Numbered from the stretch's first letter, positions 39,264-48,724 are shown. The stretch is DNA of 64,000 nt from Burkholderia cepacia ATCC 25416 (GCF_001411495.1 NZ_CP012981.1:1-64000); one strand, 5' to 3'. Notes: generated by a model from the letters alone, not told the origin. Program-made: numbers and translations.

Positions 39264-40580
39264 TTACGCCGAGAACGCCCGGATCATGCCCGCGGCGACC
39301 GTGTGATGCGTCGCCTCGTCGATCAGCACGAACGCCCCGGTACCCGGATGCGCGTCGTACGTGTCGCAGACGATCGGCTTCTGCAGCGTCAGCGCGACAC
39401 GGCCGATGTCGTTCATCTTCAGGTCGTGACGGTCGGTCGCATGCGACAGCGTGTGCACGTCGAGCACCTGCTTGACGCCACCGATCTTCGCGAACACCGT
39501 GCTGGTGGTCTGCTTCAGCAGGTACTTGCGCTGCGGCGACAGCGGCGTCTCGTCGAACCAGCACAGATCGGCTTCGAGCTTCTTCGCCGGTGCAACCGGC
39601 TCGCCGGAGGTGACGAACATGTCGCCGCGCGACACGTCGACGTCTTCCGCGAGGCGGATCGTCACGGTCTGGCCCGCGAACGCGTGCGCGACCGACGCGG
39701 TGCCGCCCGGCACCGGCGCGACGATCTCGGCGACCGTTGCCGTGCGGTTCGACGGCAACACGGCGATCTCGTCACCGACCTTCACTTCGCCCGACTCGAT
39801 ACGGCCCATGTAGCCGCGGAAATCGTCGGCCGAGCTGCCGTCCTGGCGCGCAACCCACTGCACCGGGAAGCGCAGCGCGTCATGCGCCTGCGTCTCGACC
39901 GACAGCGATTCGAGCACGTCGAGCAGCGGTTCGCCCGCGTACCACGGCATGCGTTCGCTCGCGCCGACGATGTTGTCGCCCTTCAGCGCCGACACCGGCA
40001 CGAAACGCACGTCGGTGAGGCCGAGCTGCTTCGCCAGCGTGACGTACGCGTCGCGGATCTCGTTGAAGCGCGCTTCGCTGTAGTCGACGAGGTCCATCTT
40101 GTTGATCGCGACGATCACGTGCTGCAGCGCGAGCAGCTTGACGATCGCGCTGTGACGCTTGGTCTGCGGCAGCAGGTCGGCGACACCGTTCTCGACCGTC
40201 ACGCGCGTCGCGTCGATCAGGATGATCGCCGCGTGCGCGGTCGATGCGCCCGTCACCATGTTGCGCGTGTACTGCTCGTGGCCCGGCGTATCGGCGATGA
40301 TGAACTTGCGCTTCGCGGTCGCGAAGTAGCGGTACGCGACGTCGATCGTGATGCCCTGCTCGCGCTCGGCTTCGAGACCGTCGGTCAGGAGCGCGAGGTC
40401 GAGCTCGTCGCCGACCGTGCGCTTGTTCTTCGCGCGCGACAGCGCGGACAGCTGGTCGGACAGCACGGCCTTGCTGTCGTACAGCAGGCGGCCGATCAGC
40501 GTGCTCTTGCCGTCGTCGACGCTGCCTGCGGTGATGAAGCGCAACACGCCGAGGTCTTCGGTGTTCTCGATGATGCTCAT
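39264..40580 (-). CDS. cysN: sulfate adenylyltransferase large (GTPase) subunit
   Basis: 438 residues. EF-Tu-like GTPase driving sulfate activation with CysD. G motifs: GSVDDGKST near residue 19, DTPGHEQY near residue 97 and NKMD. There is no C-terminal APS kinase (CysC) domain, which fits the APS-reductase type of CysH in this operon. Confidence 0.95.
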   Translation of the reverse strand: MSIIENTEDLGVLRFITAGSVDDGKSTLIGRLLYDSKAVLSDQLSALSRAKNKRTVGDELDLALLTDGLEAEREQGITIDVAYRYFATAKRKFIIADTPGHEQYTRNMVTGASTAHAAIILIDATRVTVENGVADLLPQTKRHSAIVKLLALQHVIVAINKMDLVDYSEARFNEIRDAYVTLAKQLGLTDVRFVPVSALKGDNIVGASERMPWYAGEPLLDVLESLSVETQAHDALRFPVQWVARQDGSSADDFRGYMGRIESGEVKVGDEIAVLPSNRTATVAEIVAPVPGGTASVAHAFAGQTVTIRLAEDVDVSRGDMFVTSGEPVAPAKKLEADLCWFDETPLSPQRKYLLKQTTSTVFAKIGGVKQVLDVHTLSHATDRHDLKMNDIGRVALTLQKPIVCDTYDAHPGTGAFVLIDEATHHTVAAGMIRAFSA

Positions 40581-40602
40581 GATGTGAATGTCCTCGTGTG
40601 CT

Positions 40603-41565
40603 TCAGAAATAACCTTGCTTCTTGCGCTGTTCCATCGCGGCTTCGGAGGCCTGGTCGTCCATCCGGGTCGCGCCGCGCTCGGTGATCTCGGTCACCGCCG
40701 TCTCGGCGATGATCTTCTCGACGTCGTCCGCGTCGCTCTCGACCGGGCACGTGCAGCTGATGTCGCCCACGGTACGGAAGCGCACCTGCGCGAGCTCGCT
40801 CGTCTCGCCGTCACGCATCGGCGTGAGCGGCGTGACCGGCACGAGCAGGCCGTTGCGGCGCACGATCTCGCGCTGGTGCGCGTAGTAGATCGACGGCAGT
40901 TCGAGGTTCTCGCGCGCGATGTACTGCCACACGTCGAGTTCCGTCCAGTTCGAGATCGGGAACACGCGCAGGTGCTCGCCGTTGTGCAGGCGGGCGTTGT
41001 ACAGGCTCCACAGTTCCGGGCGCTGCGCCTTCGGGTCCCACTGGCCGAATTCGTCGCGGAACGAGAAGATCCGCTCCTTCGCGCGCGCCTTCTCTTCGTC
41101 GCGGCGCGCACCGCCGATCAGCGCCGTGTAGCCGTGCTGTTCGATCGTCTCGAGCAGCGTGACGGCCTGTGCGGCGTTGCGCGAATCGGTTTCGCGGCGC
41201 AGCACGACCGTGCCGCGCTTGATCGAATCCTCGACGTGACCGACGACCAGCTCGGCGCCGAGTTCTTTCGCGCGGCGATCGCGGAAGTCGATCACTTCTT
41301 CGTAGTTGTGGCCCGTGTCGATGTGCACGAGCGGGAACGGCAGCGTCGTCTTGCGGTTCGCGCCGAGGCCGAACGCCTTCAGTGCCAGATGCAGCACGAC
41401 GACCGAATCCTTGCCGCCCGAGAACAACAGCGCCGGCTTGCTGCATTCGGCGACCAGTTCGCGCAGGATGTGGATCGACTCGGCTTCGAGCCAGTCGAGG
41501 TGGCCCATGCGCTTGTCGGCACCGGCGGGCGGGGCAAAGGCGGATTGCTCGAGCGTCGTGCTCAT
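40603..41565 (-). CDS. cysD: sulfate adenylyltransferase subunit 2
   Basis: 320 residues. ATP pyrophosphatase-type enzyme making APS: LLFSGGKDSVVVLHLALKAF is the PP-loop near residue 48, HIDTGHNYEEVIDFRD follows, and it ends MEQRKKQGYF. ATG 41565 matches the family start MSTTLEQ. It overlaps neither neighbour; cysN follows after 22 bases. Confidence 0.95.
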   Translation of the reverse strand: MSTTLEQSAFAPPAGADKRMGHLDWLEAESIHILRELVAECSKPALLFSGGKDSVVVLHLALKAFGLGANRKTTLPFPLVHIDTGHNYEEVIDFRDRRAKELGAELVVGHVEDSIKRGTVVLRRETDSRNAAQAVTLLETIEQHGYTALIGGARRDEEKARAKERIFSFRDEFGQWDPKAQRPELWSLYNARLHNGEHLRVFPISNWTELDVWQYIARENLELPSIYYAHQREIVRRNGLLVPVTPLTPMRDGETSELAQVRFRTVGDISCTCPVESDADDVEKIIAETAVTEITERGATRMDDQASEAAMEQRKKQGYF

Positions 41566-41641
41566 GATTTCAGTCCTTCTCTTCTGGGTTCGTGCCGCCC
41601 GCTGTCGCGGGCGGCGCAATATTCAGTTTCTTGTCAGGCTT

Positions 41642-42391
41642 TCAGTGCGTGGCGCCGGCAACGGCGTCCGCGGGAATCGGCGTGATCGTGATGTGCAGGC
41701 CGCATTCCTTCGTGTCGCGCGACTCCCACCACCAGCGGCCCGCGCGGCTGTCCTCGCCGGGGCGGATCGCCCGCGTACAGGGCTCGCAGCCGATGCTCGG
41801 ATAGCCGCGCGCATGCAGCGGGTTCACCGGCACGTCAAACGCGTTAAGGTACGCCCACACGTCGCTTTCCGTCCAGTCGGCGAGCGGGTTGTACTTCGCG
41901 ATCCCGCGCGCTTCGTCCTGCTCTTCCTCGTGCAGCTCGGCACGCGTGACCGACTGCTCGCGGCGCTGGCCCGTGACCCATGCCCCGACGTCGGCCAGCG
42001 CGCGATTCAGCGGCTCGACCTTGCGGATGTGGCAGCACGACTTGCGCAGCTCGACGCTTTCGTAGAACGCGTTCAGGCCGTGCTCGGCGACGTACTGGTC
42101 GACCGCGTCCTGCTGCGGGTGAAACTGCTCGATCTCGTAGCCGTAGCGCTCGCGCACGCGGTCGATCATGCCGAGCGTTTCCGCGTGCAGGCGGCCCGTG
42201 TTCAGCGAGAAGATGCCGATCCGGACGCCCTTCGACAGGATCGCGTGCGTCAGCAGCATGTCTTCCGCCGCGAGACTGCTCGCGAACTTCACCTTCTCGT
42301 GACGCGCACCGATCTGCGCGAGCAGCGCGTCGAGGCGCTCGACCTTCGCGGCGAGTTCCGGGCTCAGCGCGGTGGCGGCGGCGGTGCTCAT
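41642..42391 (-). CDS. cysH: assimilatory adenylyl-sulfate (APS) reductase
   Basis: 249 residues. It reduces APS to sulfite. Two Cys pairs, KSCCHIRK and GCEPCTRA, are the [4Fe-4S] ligands that mark the APS-using type as opposed to the PAPS-using one. The enterobacterial C-terminal ECGIH-like element appears as ECGLH. The start is fused with the DUF934 stop (ATGA). Confidence 0.94.
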   Translation of the reverse strand: MSTAAATALSPELAAKVERLDALLAQIGARHEKVKFASSLAAEDMLLTHAILSKGVRIGIFSLNTGRLHAETLGMIDRVRERYGYEIEQFHPQQDAVDQYVAEHGLNAFYESVELRKSCCHIRKVEPLNRALADVGAWVTGQRREQSVTRAELHEEEQDEARGIAKYNPLADWTESDVWAYLNAFDVPVNPLHARGYPSIGCEPCTRAIRPGEDSRAGRWWWESRDTKECGLHITITPIPADAVAGATH

Positions 42392-42939
42392 GCGCCCACC
42401 TTCGCTTGCGCCACGCCGGCCGCCGCGGCACGGCGGCGGAACAGCGGTTCGGGCTGGTCGAACGCGCCCTGATAACGCTGCGTGAATTCCGTGAACGCGT
42501 TCAGCGCGTCGTGGATGTCCTTGTCGGCGCGCACCGCGAATGCGTCGAAGCCGCAACGCGACATGTACAGCAACTGGTCGCGCAGCACGTCGCCGATCGC
42601 GCGCAGTTCGCCCGTCCAGCCGTGGCGCTCGCGCAGCAGGCGCGCGATGCTGTAGCCGCGACCGTCCGCGAAGCGCGGGAAGTCGACGGCGACCAGCGAA
42701 ATCGCGCCGAAGTCGGCCACGAGATCGGCCGGCTCGCTGTCCGGTGCGAGCCACACGCCGAGCTCGTCCTTCGTCTTCGCGGCGACGAGCGCCGCGCGCT
42801 CGGCTTGCCACAACGCGAACGGCACCAGCACCTTGCCGGCCGGCAACGCGTCGACCGCGGGCAGTGCACCGTCTTCCGCCGCGCGCACGACCTGCCATGC
42901 ATCGTCGATCACTGCGCGGTTCTTGATAATCGAAGCCAT
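42388..42939 (-). CDS. DUF934 family protein of the sulfite-reduction operon
   Basis: 183 residues. The conserved DUF934 part includes VLVPFALW, LVAVDFPRFADGRGYSIARLLRER and LYMSRCGFDAF. It regularly lies between sulfite reductase and cysH genes and is suspected to be an accessory redox partner; no activity is established. Overlaps cysH by four bases. Confidence 0.9.
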   Translation of the reverse strand: MASIIKNRAVIDDAWQVVRAAEDGALPAVDALPAGKVLVPFALWQAERAALVAAKTKDELGVWLAPDSEPADLVADFGAISLVAVDFPRFADGRGYSIARLLRERHGWTGELRAIGDVLRDQLLYMSRCGFDAFAVRADKDIHDALNAFTEFTQRYQGAFDQPEPLFRRRAAAAGVAQAKVGA

Positions 42940-42964
42940 CTGCTAATTCCTTCTACCCGGTTGG

Positions 42965-44644
42965 TTACGCGTTCACTGCCTGGCGCGCCGCATACACGCG
43001 CTCCTTGAACGGCGCGATGCCGATGCGGTCGTACGTGTCGACGAAGCGCTCGCCGTCGACGCGCGATTCGACGAACGTGTCGATCAGCTTCGCGATCACG
43101 TCGGGCACTTCCTCCGCCGAGAACGACGGCCCGATCACGCGGCCGAGGCGCGCGCCGTTGCGGCCCGTGCCCTGCTCGCCGCCGAGCGACACCTGGTACC
43201 ACTCGGCGCCGTCCTTGTCGACGCCGAGGATGCCGATGTTGCCGACGTGGTGGTGACCGCACGAGTTCATGCAACCGGAAATGTTCAGCGACAGGTCGCC
43301 GAGGTCGTACACGTAGTCCAGATCGTCGAAACGCTGCTGGATCGCCAGCGCGATCGGGATCGACTTCGCGTTCGCGAGCGAGCAGAAGTCGCCGCCCGGG
43401 CACGCGATGATGTCGGTCAGCAGGCCGATGTTCGGCGTCGCGAAACCGGCCGCCTTCGCCTTTTCCCAGACCTCGAACAGGTCGCGCTTCTTCACGTTCG
43501 CGAGAATCAGGTTCTGCTCGTGCGACACGCGCAGCTCGCCGAACGAGTAGGCGTCGGCCCAGTCGGCCACCAGGTCCATCTGCTGGTCGGTCGCATCGCC
43601 CGGCGCGATGCGGTGATCCTTCAGCGACAGCGTGACGGCCGCATAGCCGGCCACCTTGTGCGGTGCGACGTTACGCTCGACCCAGCGCGCGAACGCCTTG
43701 TTCTCGAGCAGGTGCTGTTCGAACGATGCATCGGTATCGGCCAGCTTCTCGTAGACGGGCGGCTGGAAGTACTGCGACACGCGATCGACTTCCGCCTGCG
43801 TGAGCGTCGACGGGCCGTCCTTCAGGTGCTGCCACTCTTCCTCGACCTGCTGCGCGAACTTCGCGGGCGACAGCGCCTTCACGAGGATCTTGATGCGCGC
43901 CTTGTACAGGTTGTCGCGGCGGCCGTAGCGGTTGTACACGCGCAGCACGGCTTCGCAGTAGGTCAGCAGGTGCTGCCACGGCAGGTCTTCCTTGATCACC
44001 GCGCCGATGATCGGCGTACGGCCGAGGCCGCCGCCCGCGAGGATGCTCGCGACCACTTCGCCCTGCGCGTTCTTCTTCAGGTACACGCCGAGGTCGTGAA
44101 TCTGCACGGCCGCGCGGTCGTCCTTCGAGCCCGACACCGCGATCTTGAACTTGCGCGGCAGCCACGCGAATTCGGGATGGAACGTCGACCACTGGCGCAG
44201 GATTTCCGACCACGGGCGCGGATCGATCTCTTCGTCCTGGGCGACGCCGGCGAACTGGTCGGCCGTGATGTTGCGGATGCAGTTGCCCGACGTCTGGATG
44301 CCGTGCATCTGCACCGACGCGAGCTTCGCGAGGATCTCGGGCGTTTCCTCGAGCTGGATCCAGTTGAACTGGATGTTCGAGCGGGTCGAGAAGTGGCCGT
44401 AGCCGCGGTCGTGTTCGCGGGCGATGCGCGCCAGCATCCGGAGCTGGTCGCTGCGCAGGTTGCCGTACGGAATCGCGATGCGGTGCATGTACGCGTGGCG
44501 CTGCATGTACAGGCCGTTCTGCAGGCGCAGCGGACGGAATTCTTCTTCGCTCAACTCGCCCGACAGCCGGCGGCGCACCTGATCGCGGTACTGCGCGACA
44601 CGCTCGTCGACGATCGTCTGGTCGTATTGGTCGTACTGATACAT
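42965..44644 (-). CDS. cysI: sulfite reductase hemoprotein subunit (NirA/CysI type)
   Basis: 559 residues. Six-electron reduction of sulfite to sulfide. The sirohaem/[4Fe-4S] Cys motifs are CPGGDFC and CMNSCGHH near residues 417 and 460; the N-terminal repeat holds GHFSTRSNIQFNWI and GIQTSGNCIRN. No CysJ flavoprotein gene is in the operon, so the electron donor is probably a ferredoxin or other carrier. First gene of the operon, divergent from cysB. Confidence 0.94.
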   Translation of the reverse strand: MYQYDQYDQTIVDERVAQYRDQVRRRLSGELSEEEFRPLRLQNGLYMQRHAYMHRIAIPYGNLRSDQLRMLARIAREHDRGYGHFSTRSNIQFNWIQLEETPEILAKLASVQMHGIQTSGNCIRNITADQFAGVAQDEEIDPRPWSEILRQWSTFHPEFAWLPRKFKIAVSGSKDDRAAVQIHDLGVYLKKNAQGEVVASILAGGGLGRTPIIGAVIKEDLPWQHLLTYCEAVLRVYNRYGRRDNLYKARIKILVKALSPAKFAQQVEEEWQHLKDGPSTLTQAEVDRVSQYFQPPVYEKLADTDASFEQHLLENKAFARWVERNVAPHKVAGYAAVTLSLKDHRIAPGDATDQQMDLVADWADAYSFGELRVSHEQNLILANVKKRDLFEVWEKAKAAGFATPNIGLLTDIIACPGGDFCSLANAKSIPIALAIQQRFDDLDYVYDLGDLSLNISGCMNSCGHHHVGNIGILGVDKDGAEWYQVSLGGEQGTGRNGARLGRVIGPSFSAEEVPDVIAKLIDTFVESRVDGERFVDTYDRIGIAPFKERVYAARQAVNA

Positions 44645-44744
44645 TCGGGGACCCCAGGGTTTTCGTGGTGACCGCGCGACGTCCTAGCCACGTCGCGCCC
44701 GAATCTCCGTTCCGCCGTCACCGCCCCCAACCGCTGGCGGCTGG

Positions 44745-44858
44745 ATTGCTAATGACGAAAACAGATATCCATATTTGAAAAACTCCGGTGAATCGTAATA
44801 AACTCGCCTTATATTTCAAACGACTAAAAAATTCTGTTGATATGCGGAAGGGTTATAA
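44745..44858. promoter_or_regulatory. divergent cysI / cysB promoter region
   Basis: An AT-rich block (about 44750-44840) in an otherwise G+C-rich 214-base gap. On the minus strand TATAAG lies at about 44808-44813 in a stretch suited to a CysB-type operator; cysB has GGAAGGG at 44846-44852 before its ATG. LysR regulators such as CysB normally bind here. The half of the gap nearest cysI (44645-44744) shows nothing. Confidence 0.5.
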
Positions 44859-45800
44859 ATGAACCTGCACCAATTTCGCTTCGTGCGCGAGGCCGTCCGG
44901 CAGAATTTCAACCTCACCGAGGCCGCCAAGGCGCTCTACACGTCGCAACCGGGGGTATCGAAGGCGATCATCGAGCTCGAGGACGAGCTCGGCGTGGAGA
45001 TCTTCACGCGGCACGGCAAGCGCGTGCGCTCGCTCACCGAGCCGGGCAGGATCATCCTCGCGTCGGTCGAGCGGATTCTTCAGGAGGTTGAAAGCCTTAA
45101 AAGGGTCGGGAAAGATTACGCAGCACAGGATCAGGGCAACCTGACCATCGCCGCGACCCACACGCAGGCCCGCTACTCGCTGCCGGCCGCGATCGCCGAA
45201 TTCAAGAAGCGCTTTCCGAAGGTGCACCTGTCGATCCTGCAAGGCAGCCCGACGCAGGTAGCCGAGATGGTGATCCACGACCAGGCCGATCTCGCGATCG
45301 CGACCGAGGCGATCTCCGACTACAAGGAGCTCGTGTCGCTGCCCTGCTTCCAGTGGCATCACGCGGCCGTCGTGCCGGCCGACCACCCGTTGCTCGAACG
45401 CAAGCCGGTCACGCTCGACGATCTCGCCCAGTACCCGCTGATCACGTACGACGACGCGTTCGCGGGCCGCAAGAAGATCAACCATGCGTTCGCGCTGCGC
45501 GGGCTGTCGCCGGACATCGTGCTCGAGGCGATCGACGCCGACGTGATCAAGACCTACGTCGAGCTCGGCCTGGGCGTCGGGATCATGGCCGACATCGCGT
45601 TCAATCCCGAGCGCGACCGCAACCTGCGGCTGATCCCGGTCGGCCACCTGTTCGGCAGCAACGTGACGCGTGTCGCGCTCAAGCAGGGCGCCTACCTGCG
45701 CAGCTATGTGTATACGCTCGTCGAACTGCTGTCGCCGACGCTGAACCGCAAGCTGATCGAACAGGCGCTCAAGGGCGAATCCGAATCGTACGAGCTTTGA
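44859..45800 (+). CDS. cysB: CysB-type LysR regulator of sulfur assimilation
   Basis: 313 residues. Begins MNLHQFRFVREAVRQNFNLT, the CysB-like helix-turn-helix (ALYTSQPGVSKAIIELEDEL), with an effector domain containing ATHTQARYSLPAAI and QGSPTQVAEMV. It activates sulfate assimilation under sulfur limitation with O-acetylserine-type inducers. Divergent from cysI, which it most likely controls. Confidence 0.94.
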   Translation: MNLHQFRFVREAVRQNFNLTEAAKALYTSQPGVSKAIIELEDELGVEIFTRHGKRVRSLTEPGRIILASVERILQEVESLKRVGKDYAAQDQGNLTIAATHTQARYSLPAAIAEFKKRFPKVHLSILQGSPTQVAEMVIHDQADLAIATEAISDYKELVSLPCFQWHHAAVVPADHPLLERKPVTLDDLAQYPLITYDDAFAGRKKINHAFALRGLSPDIVLEAIDADVIKTYVELGLGVGIMADIAFNPERDRNLRLIPVGHLFGSNVTRVALKQGAYLRSYVYTLVELLSPTLNRKLIEQALKGESESYEL

Positions 45801-45817
45801 CCGGCCTGTATAAACAC

Positions 45818-45848
45818 AGGGGCGCGAATCTGAACCGCGCCCCTTTTC
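45818..45848 (+). terminator. terminator after cysB
   Basis: AGGGGCGCG (45818-45826) pairs with CGCGCCCCT, running into TTTT. Confidence 0.85.
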
Positions 45849-45870
45849 GTTGCCCGACGGAGAATCCCGC

Positions 45871-47028
45871 ATGACGCTTCCCGCCCTGTTGCGCCGCGCC
45901 GCCGCCGGCGCGCTCGCGCTCGCCTGTGCCGCCGCCCATGCCGACCTGAAGGTCGGCGTCGACCTGTCGTCGACCGGCCCGGCCGCCGCGATCGGCATCA
46001 CGAGCAAGAACGCCATCCTGATGTGGCCGAAGACGATCGCCGGGCAGCCGGTGCAGGTGACGGTGCTCGACGATGCATCCGACCCGGGCACCGCGGTGCG
46101 CAACATCCGCAAGCTGGTCGACGAGGATCACGTCGACGTCGTGGTCGGGCCGAACATCACGCCGGCCGCGCTCGCGGCGCTCGACGCGGTCGCGGCCGGG
46201 CAGACGCCGATGATCACGCTGGTCGGCTCCGGCGCGATCGTCGAGCCGCAGGAAGGCGCGCGGACCTGGGCGTTCAAGATGGCGCAGAGCGACCGCGCGA
46301 TGGCCGACGTGATGACGCGCTACATGGCCAACCACGGCGTGAGGACGGTCGGTTTCATCGGCTTCGCGGACAGCTACGGCGACAGCTGGCTGAACGAGTT
46401 CACGCGCTTCGCGGACCTGCGCAAGATCCGCGTCGTCGCGACCGAGCGCTACAACCGCACCGACGCGAGCGTCACGGGTCAGGCATTAAAGCTGATCGCG
46501 GCGAAACCCGACGCGATCCTGATCGCGGGCTCGGGCACGCCGGCCGTGCTGCCGCAGCGCACGCTGATCGAGCGCGGCTACAAGGGCCCGGTCTACCAGA
46601 CGCACGGGATCGCGACGCCGGAATTCATCAAGCTCGGCGGCAAGGACGTCGACGGGACGCTGTTCCCGACCCAGCCGGTGGTCGTCGCGCGCACGCTGCC
46701 GGCCGATCATCCGGCCCGCAAGGCCGCGCTCGCGTTCGTCGACGCGTACGAGGCGAAATACGGCGCCGGCACGGTCACGCAGTTCGCGGGCGACGCGGCG
46801 GGCGTGTACCCGCGCCTTGCCGATGCGGTCGGCCGCGCGCTGAAGGCCGCTCAGCCCGGCACGCCCGCGTTCCGCACGGCGCTGCGGCGCGAACTGGAAC
46901 GCGCGCACGAGCTCGTCGTGCCGAACGGCGTCGTCAATACCAGCGACAAGGATCATGTGGGGCTCGATCAGCGCGCGAGCGTGATGGGGATCGTCAAGCA
47001 GGGCCGGTTCGTCTATCTGAGCCAGTGA
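45871..47028 (+). CDS. periplasmic substrate-binding protein (branched-chain amino-acid ABC type)
   Basis: 385 residues. Signal peptide ending AAHA (residue about 21). Type I periplasmic-binding fold: VGVDLSSTGPAAAIGI, VVVGPNITPAALAALDAV, VGFIGFADSYGDSWLNEF. It would feed a LivFGHM-like transporter, but no permease or ATPase gene adjoins, so the ligand is open. GACGGAG lies before ATG 45871, the reason to prefer it over an ATG 21 bases upstream. Confidence 0.9.
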   Translation: MTLPALLRRAAAGALALACAAAHADLKVGVDLSSTGPAAAIGITSKNAILMWPKTIAGQPVQVTVLDDASDPGTAVRNIRKLVDEDHVDVVVGPNITPAALAALDAVAAGQTPMITLVGSGAIVEPQEGARTWAFKMAQSDRAMADVMTRYMANHGVRTVGFIGFADSYGDSWLNEFTRFADLRKIRVVATERYNRTDASVTGQALKLIAAKPDAILIAGSGTPAVLPQRTLIERGYKGPVYQTHGIATPEFIKLGGKDVDGTLFPTQPVVVARTLPADHPARKAALAFVDAYEAKYGAGTVTQFAGDAAGVYPRLADAVGRALKAAQPGTPAFRTALRRELERAHELVVPNGVVNTSDKDHVGLDQRASVMGIVKQGRFVYLSQ

Positions 47029-47124
47029 CGTGCACGACCGGCACCGGGGCAGCTTGCCCGGCGCCGGGATTTCAGACATAATCCGCGTTTCGCCGCGCAC
47101 AATCGCATGCGCGGCCAGGATCAA

Positions 47125-47209
47125 GCCCAGGTGGTGAAATTGGTAGACGCAGGGGACTCAAAATCCCCCGCCGCAAGGCGTGCCGGTTCGATTCCGGCCC
47201 TGGGCACCA
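47125..47209 (+). tRNA. tRNA-Leu (anticodon CAA)
   Basis: An 85-base cloverleaf: acceptor GCCCAGG with CCTGGGC, anticodon stem GGGGA/TCCCC around CTCAAAA giving anticodon CAA, a variable arm CCGCAAGGCG-like, T-arm GGTTCGATTCC, and encoded CCA. The integrase gene 170 bases downstream makes its 3' end the likely integration site of the element. Confidence 0.97.
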
Positions 47210-47217
47210 TGACATAG

Positions 47218-47236
47218 TTCCGGGAAATTCCCGGAA
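47218..47236. repeat. 19-bp perfect palindrome after tRNA-Leu
   Basis: TTCCGGGAAATTCCCGGAA, symmetric around one A, nine bases past the tRNA CCA. Its place between the tRNA end and the integrase suggests a recombination or Xis-type protein site; it may instead be a chance hairpin. Confidence 0.6.
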
Positions 47237-47241
47237 GTCCC

Positions 47242-47277
47242 AAAACCCGCGACAGCACAAGGCTTCGCGGGTTTTTT
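47242..47277 (+). terminator. terminator after tRNA-Leu
   Basis: ACCCGCGA pairs with TCGCGGGT across a 12-base loop, followed by TTTTTT. Confidence 0.85.
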
Positions 47278-47313
47278 CATTCCGGCAAAGTGCCGTGTGG
47301 TGCGTAGACAGCC

Positions 47314-47381
47314 GGGGGCAAGCGGGGGCAACATTGGGGGCAACCCATCCGAAATTGCCTTACCTGTCAGGAGTTGCCCCC
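47314..47381 (+). repeat. GGGGGCAA repeats before the integrase gene
   Basis: Three direct copies start at 47314, 47324 and 47336. An inverted copy, GTTGCCCCC, lies at 47373-47381 between the integrase ribosome-binding site and its start codon. The layout fits integrase arm-type sites or an autoregulatory operator. Confidence 0.5.
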
Positions 47382-48596
47382 GTGCCATTAACCGATACAG
47401 CCATCCGGAACGCCAAGCCTGCCGACAAGCCCGTGCGCCTGTTCGACGGAGGCGGCCTCTATCTGGAAATCGCCCCGAGCGGGGGCAAGTGGTGGCGCCT
47501 CAAATACCGATTTGGGGGCAAGGAAAAGCGCTACTCGCTCGGCGTCTACCCGGAAGTTACATTGGCGACCGCACGGAAGAAGCGCGACGAAGCCCGCGAA
47601 AAGCTCGCTGCCGGCATCGATCCGGGTGAAGCGAAGAAGGCGGAAAAAAGAGCCAGCCTGCTCGCAGCCGCCCATTCGTTTGAGGTTGTCGCTCGCGGCT
47701 GGATGGACGAGCGCAAGACGACCGTGGAACCAGCGCAGCATGCCAAGACGCTCGCCCGCATGGAGAACGATGTATTCCCATGGCTCGGCAAGCGCCCTAT
47801 CGCTGAAATCGACGCCCCGGAAATACTGGTCGTGCTGAAGCGCGTAGACGGGCGTGGAGCCAGATTTACCGCCCATCGCATCCGCAGCGAGATTAGCCGG
47901 GTATTCCGCTACGGCATCAAAGAGGGGCACTGCAAGGCCGATCCGGCCCGCGATCTGGTAGATGCAATCCCGCCCGCGCAGACAACACACTTTGCCTCAA
48001 TCACTGAGCCGGAGAAAGTGGGCGAGATGCTTCGCGCGTTCGACGGCTTCACAGGCACGTTCCCGGTTCTCTGCGCGCTCAAGCTAGCCCCCATGCTGTT
48101 CGTTAGGCCGGGCGAGTTGCGGAAGGCAGAATGGGCGCAATTCGACCTCGACAAAGGCGAATGGCGCTATTTCGTCAACAAAACGAAAACGGATCACCTT
48201 GTTCCGCTGGCCGCGCAGGCTGTCACGATTTTGCGCGAGCTTCACGCCCTGACTGGCGAAGGCGTCTACGTGTTCCCCGGTGCTCGCGACCGAAATCGGC
48301 CGATGAGCGAGGCCGCTATCAATGCAGCCCTTCGTCGGCTCGGCTACGACACTCGCACCGAGATTACCGGTCACGGCTTCCGGGCAATGGCACGGACGAT
48401 CCTGCATGAAGAGTTGGAGGAAAAGCCGGAAGTGATCGAGCACCAACTAGCGCATACGGTCCCTGACAGCCTTGGGCGGGCGTACAACCGAACAAAGTTC
48501 ATCAAGGCACGACGCTCGATGATGCAACAGTGGGCGGACTACCTCGACAAGATCAAAGCCGGGGTGGAAATCATTCCGATCGCGGCGGCAAGATAG
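47382..48596 (+). CDS. int: P4-type tyrosine integrase
   Basis: 404 residues. N-terminal DUF4102 arm-binding domain (PLTDTAIRNAKPADKPVRLFD), SAM-like core-binding part, and a C-terminal catalytic domain with Arg in VRPGELRKAEW, Lys in NKTKTDHLV, HGFR, HQLAH and the nucleophile Tyr in RAYNR. The family integrates satellites and islands at tRNA 3' ends, matching the adjacent tRNA-Leu. GTG 47382 is chosen because AGGAG lies eight bases upstream and the conserved PLTDTAI begins there; an upstream ATG would add 29 non-conserved residues. Confidence 0.93.
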   Translation: MPLTDTAIRNAKPADKPVRLFDGGGLYLEIAPSGGKWWRLKYRFGGKEKRYSLGVYPEVTLATARKKRDEAREKLAAGIDPGEAKKAEKRASLLAAAHSFEVVARGWMDERKTTVEPAQHAKTLARMENDVFPWLGKRPIAEIDAPEILVVLKRVDGRGARFTAHRIRSEISRVFRYGIKEGHCKADPARDLVDAIPPAQTTHFASITEPEKVGEMLRAFDGFTGTFPVLCALKLAPMLFVRPGELRKAEWAQFDLDKGEWRYFVNKTKTDHLVPLAAQAVTILRELHALTGEGVYVFPGARDRNRPMSEAAINAALRRLGYDTRTEITGHGFRAMARTILHEELEEKPEVIEHQLAHTVPDSLGRAYNRTKFIKARRSMMQQWADYLDKIKAGVEIIPIAAAR

Positions 48597-48724
48597 ACCC
48601 GTGCCCCCACCCGTATGACCCCCTTGCCGCCCACCTCCCACCGATTTTTCAGAGTTGGCACCGCACTGTCGGTCCCCTGCATGTCGGTATGAATATGACC
48701 CCCCTTAGGCGCGCCGGGAGTAGG

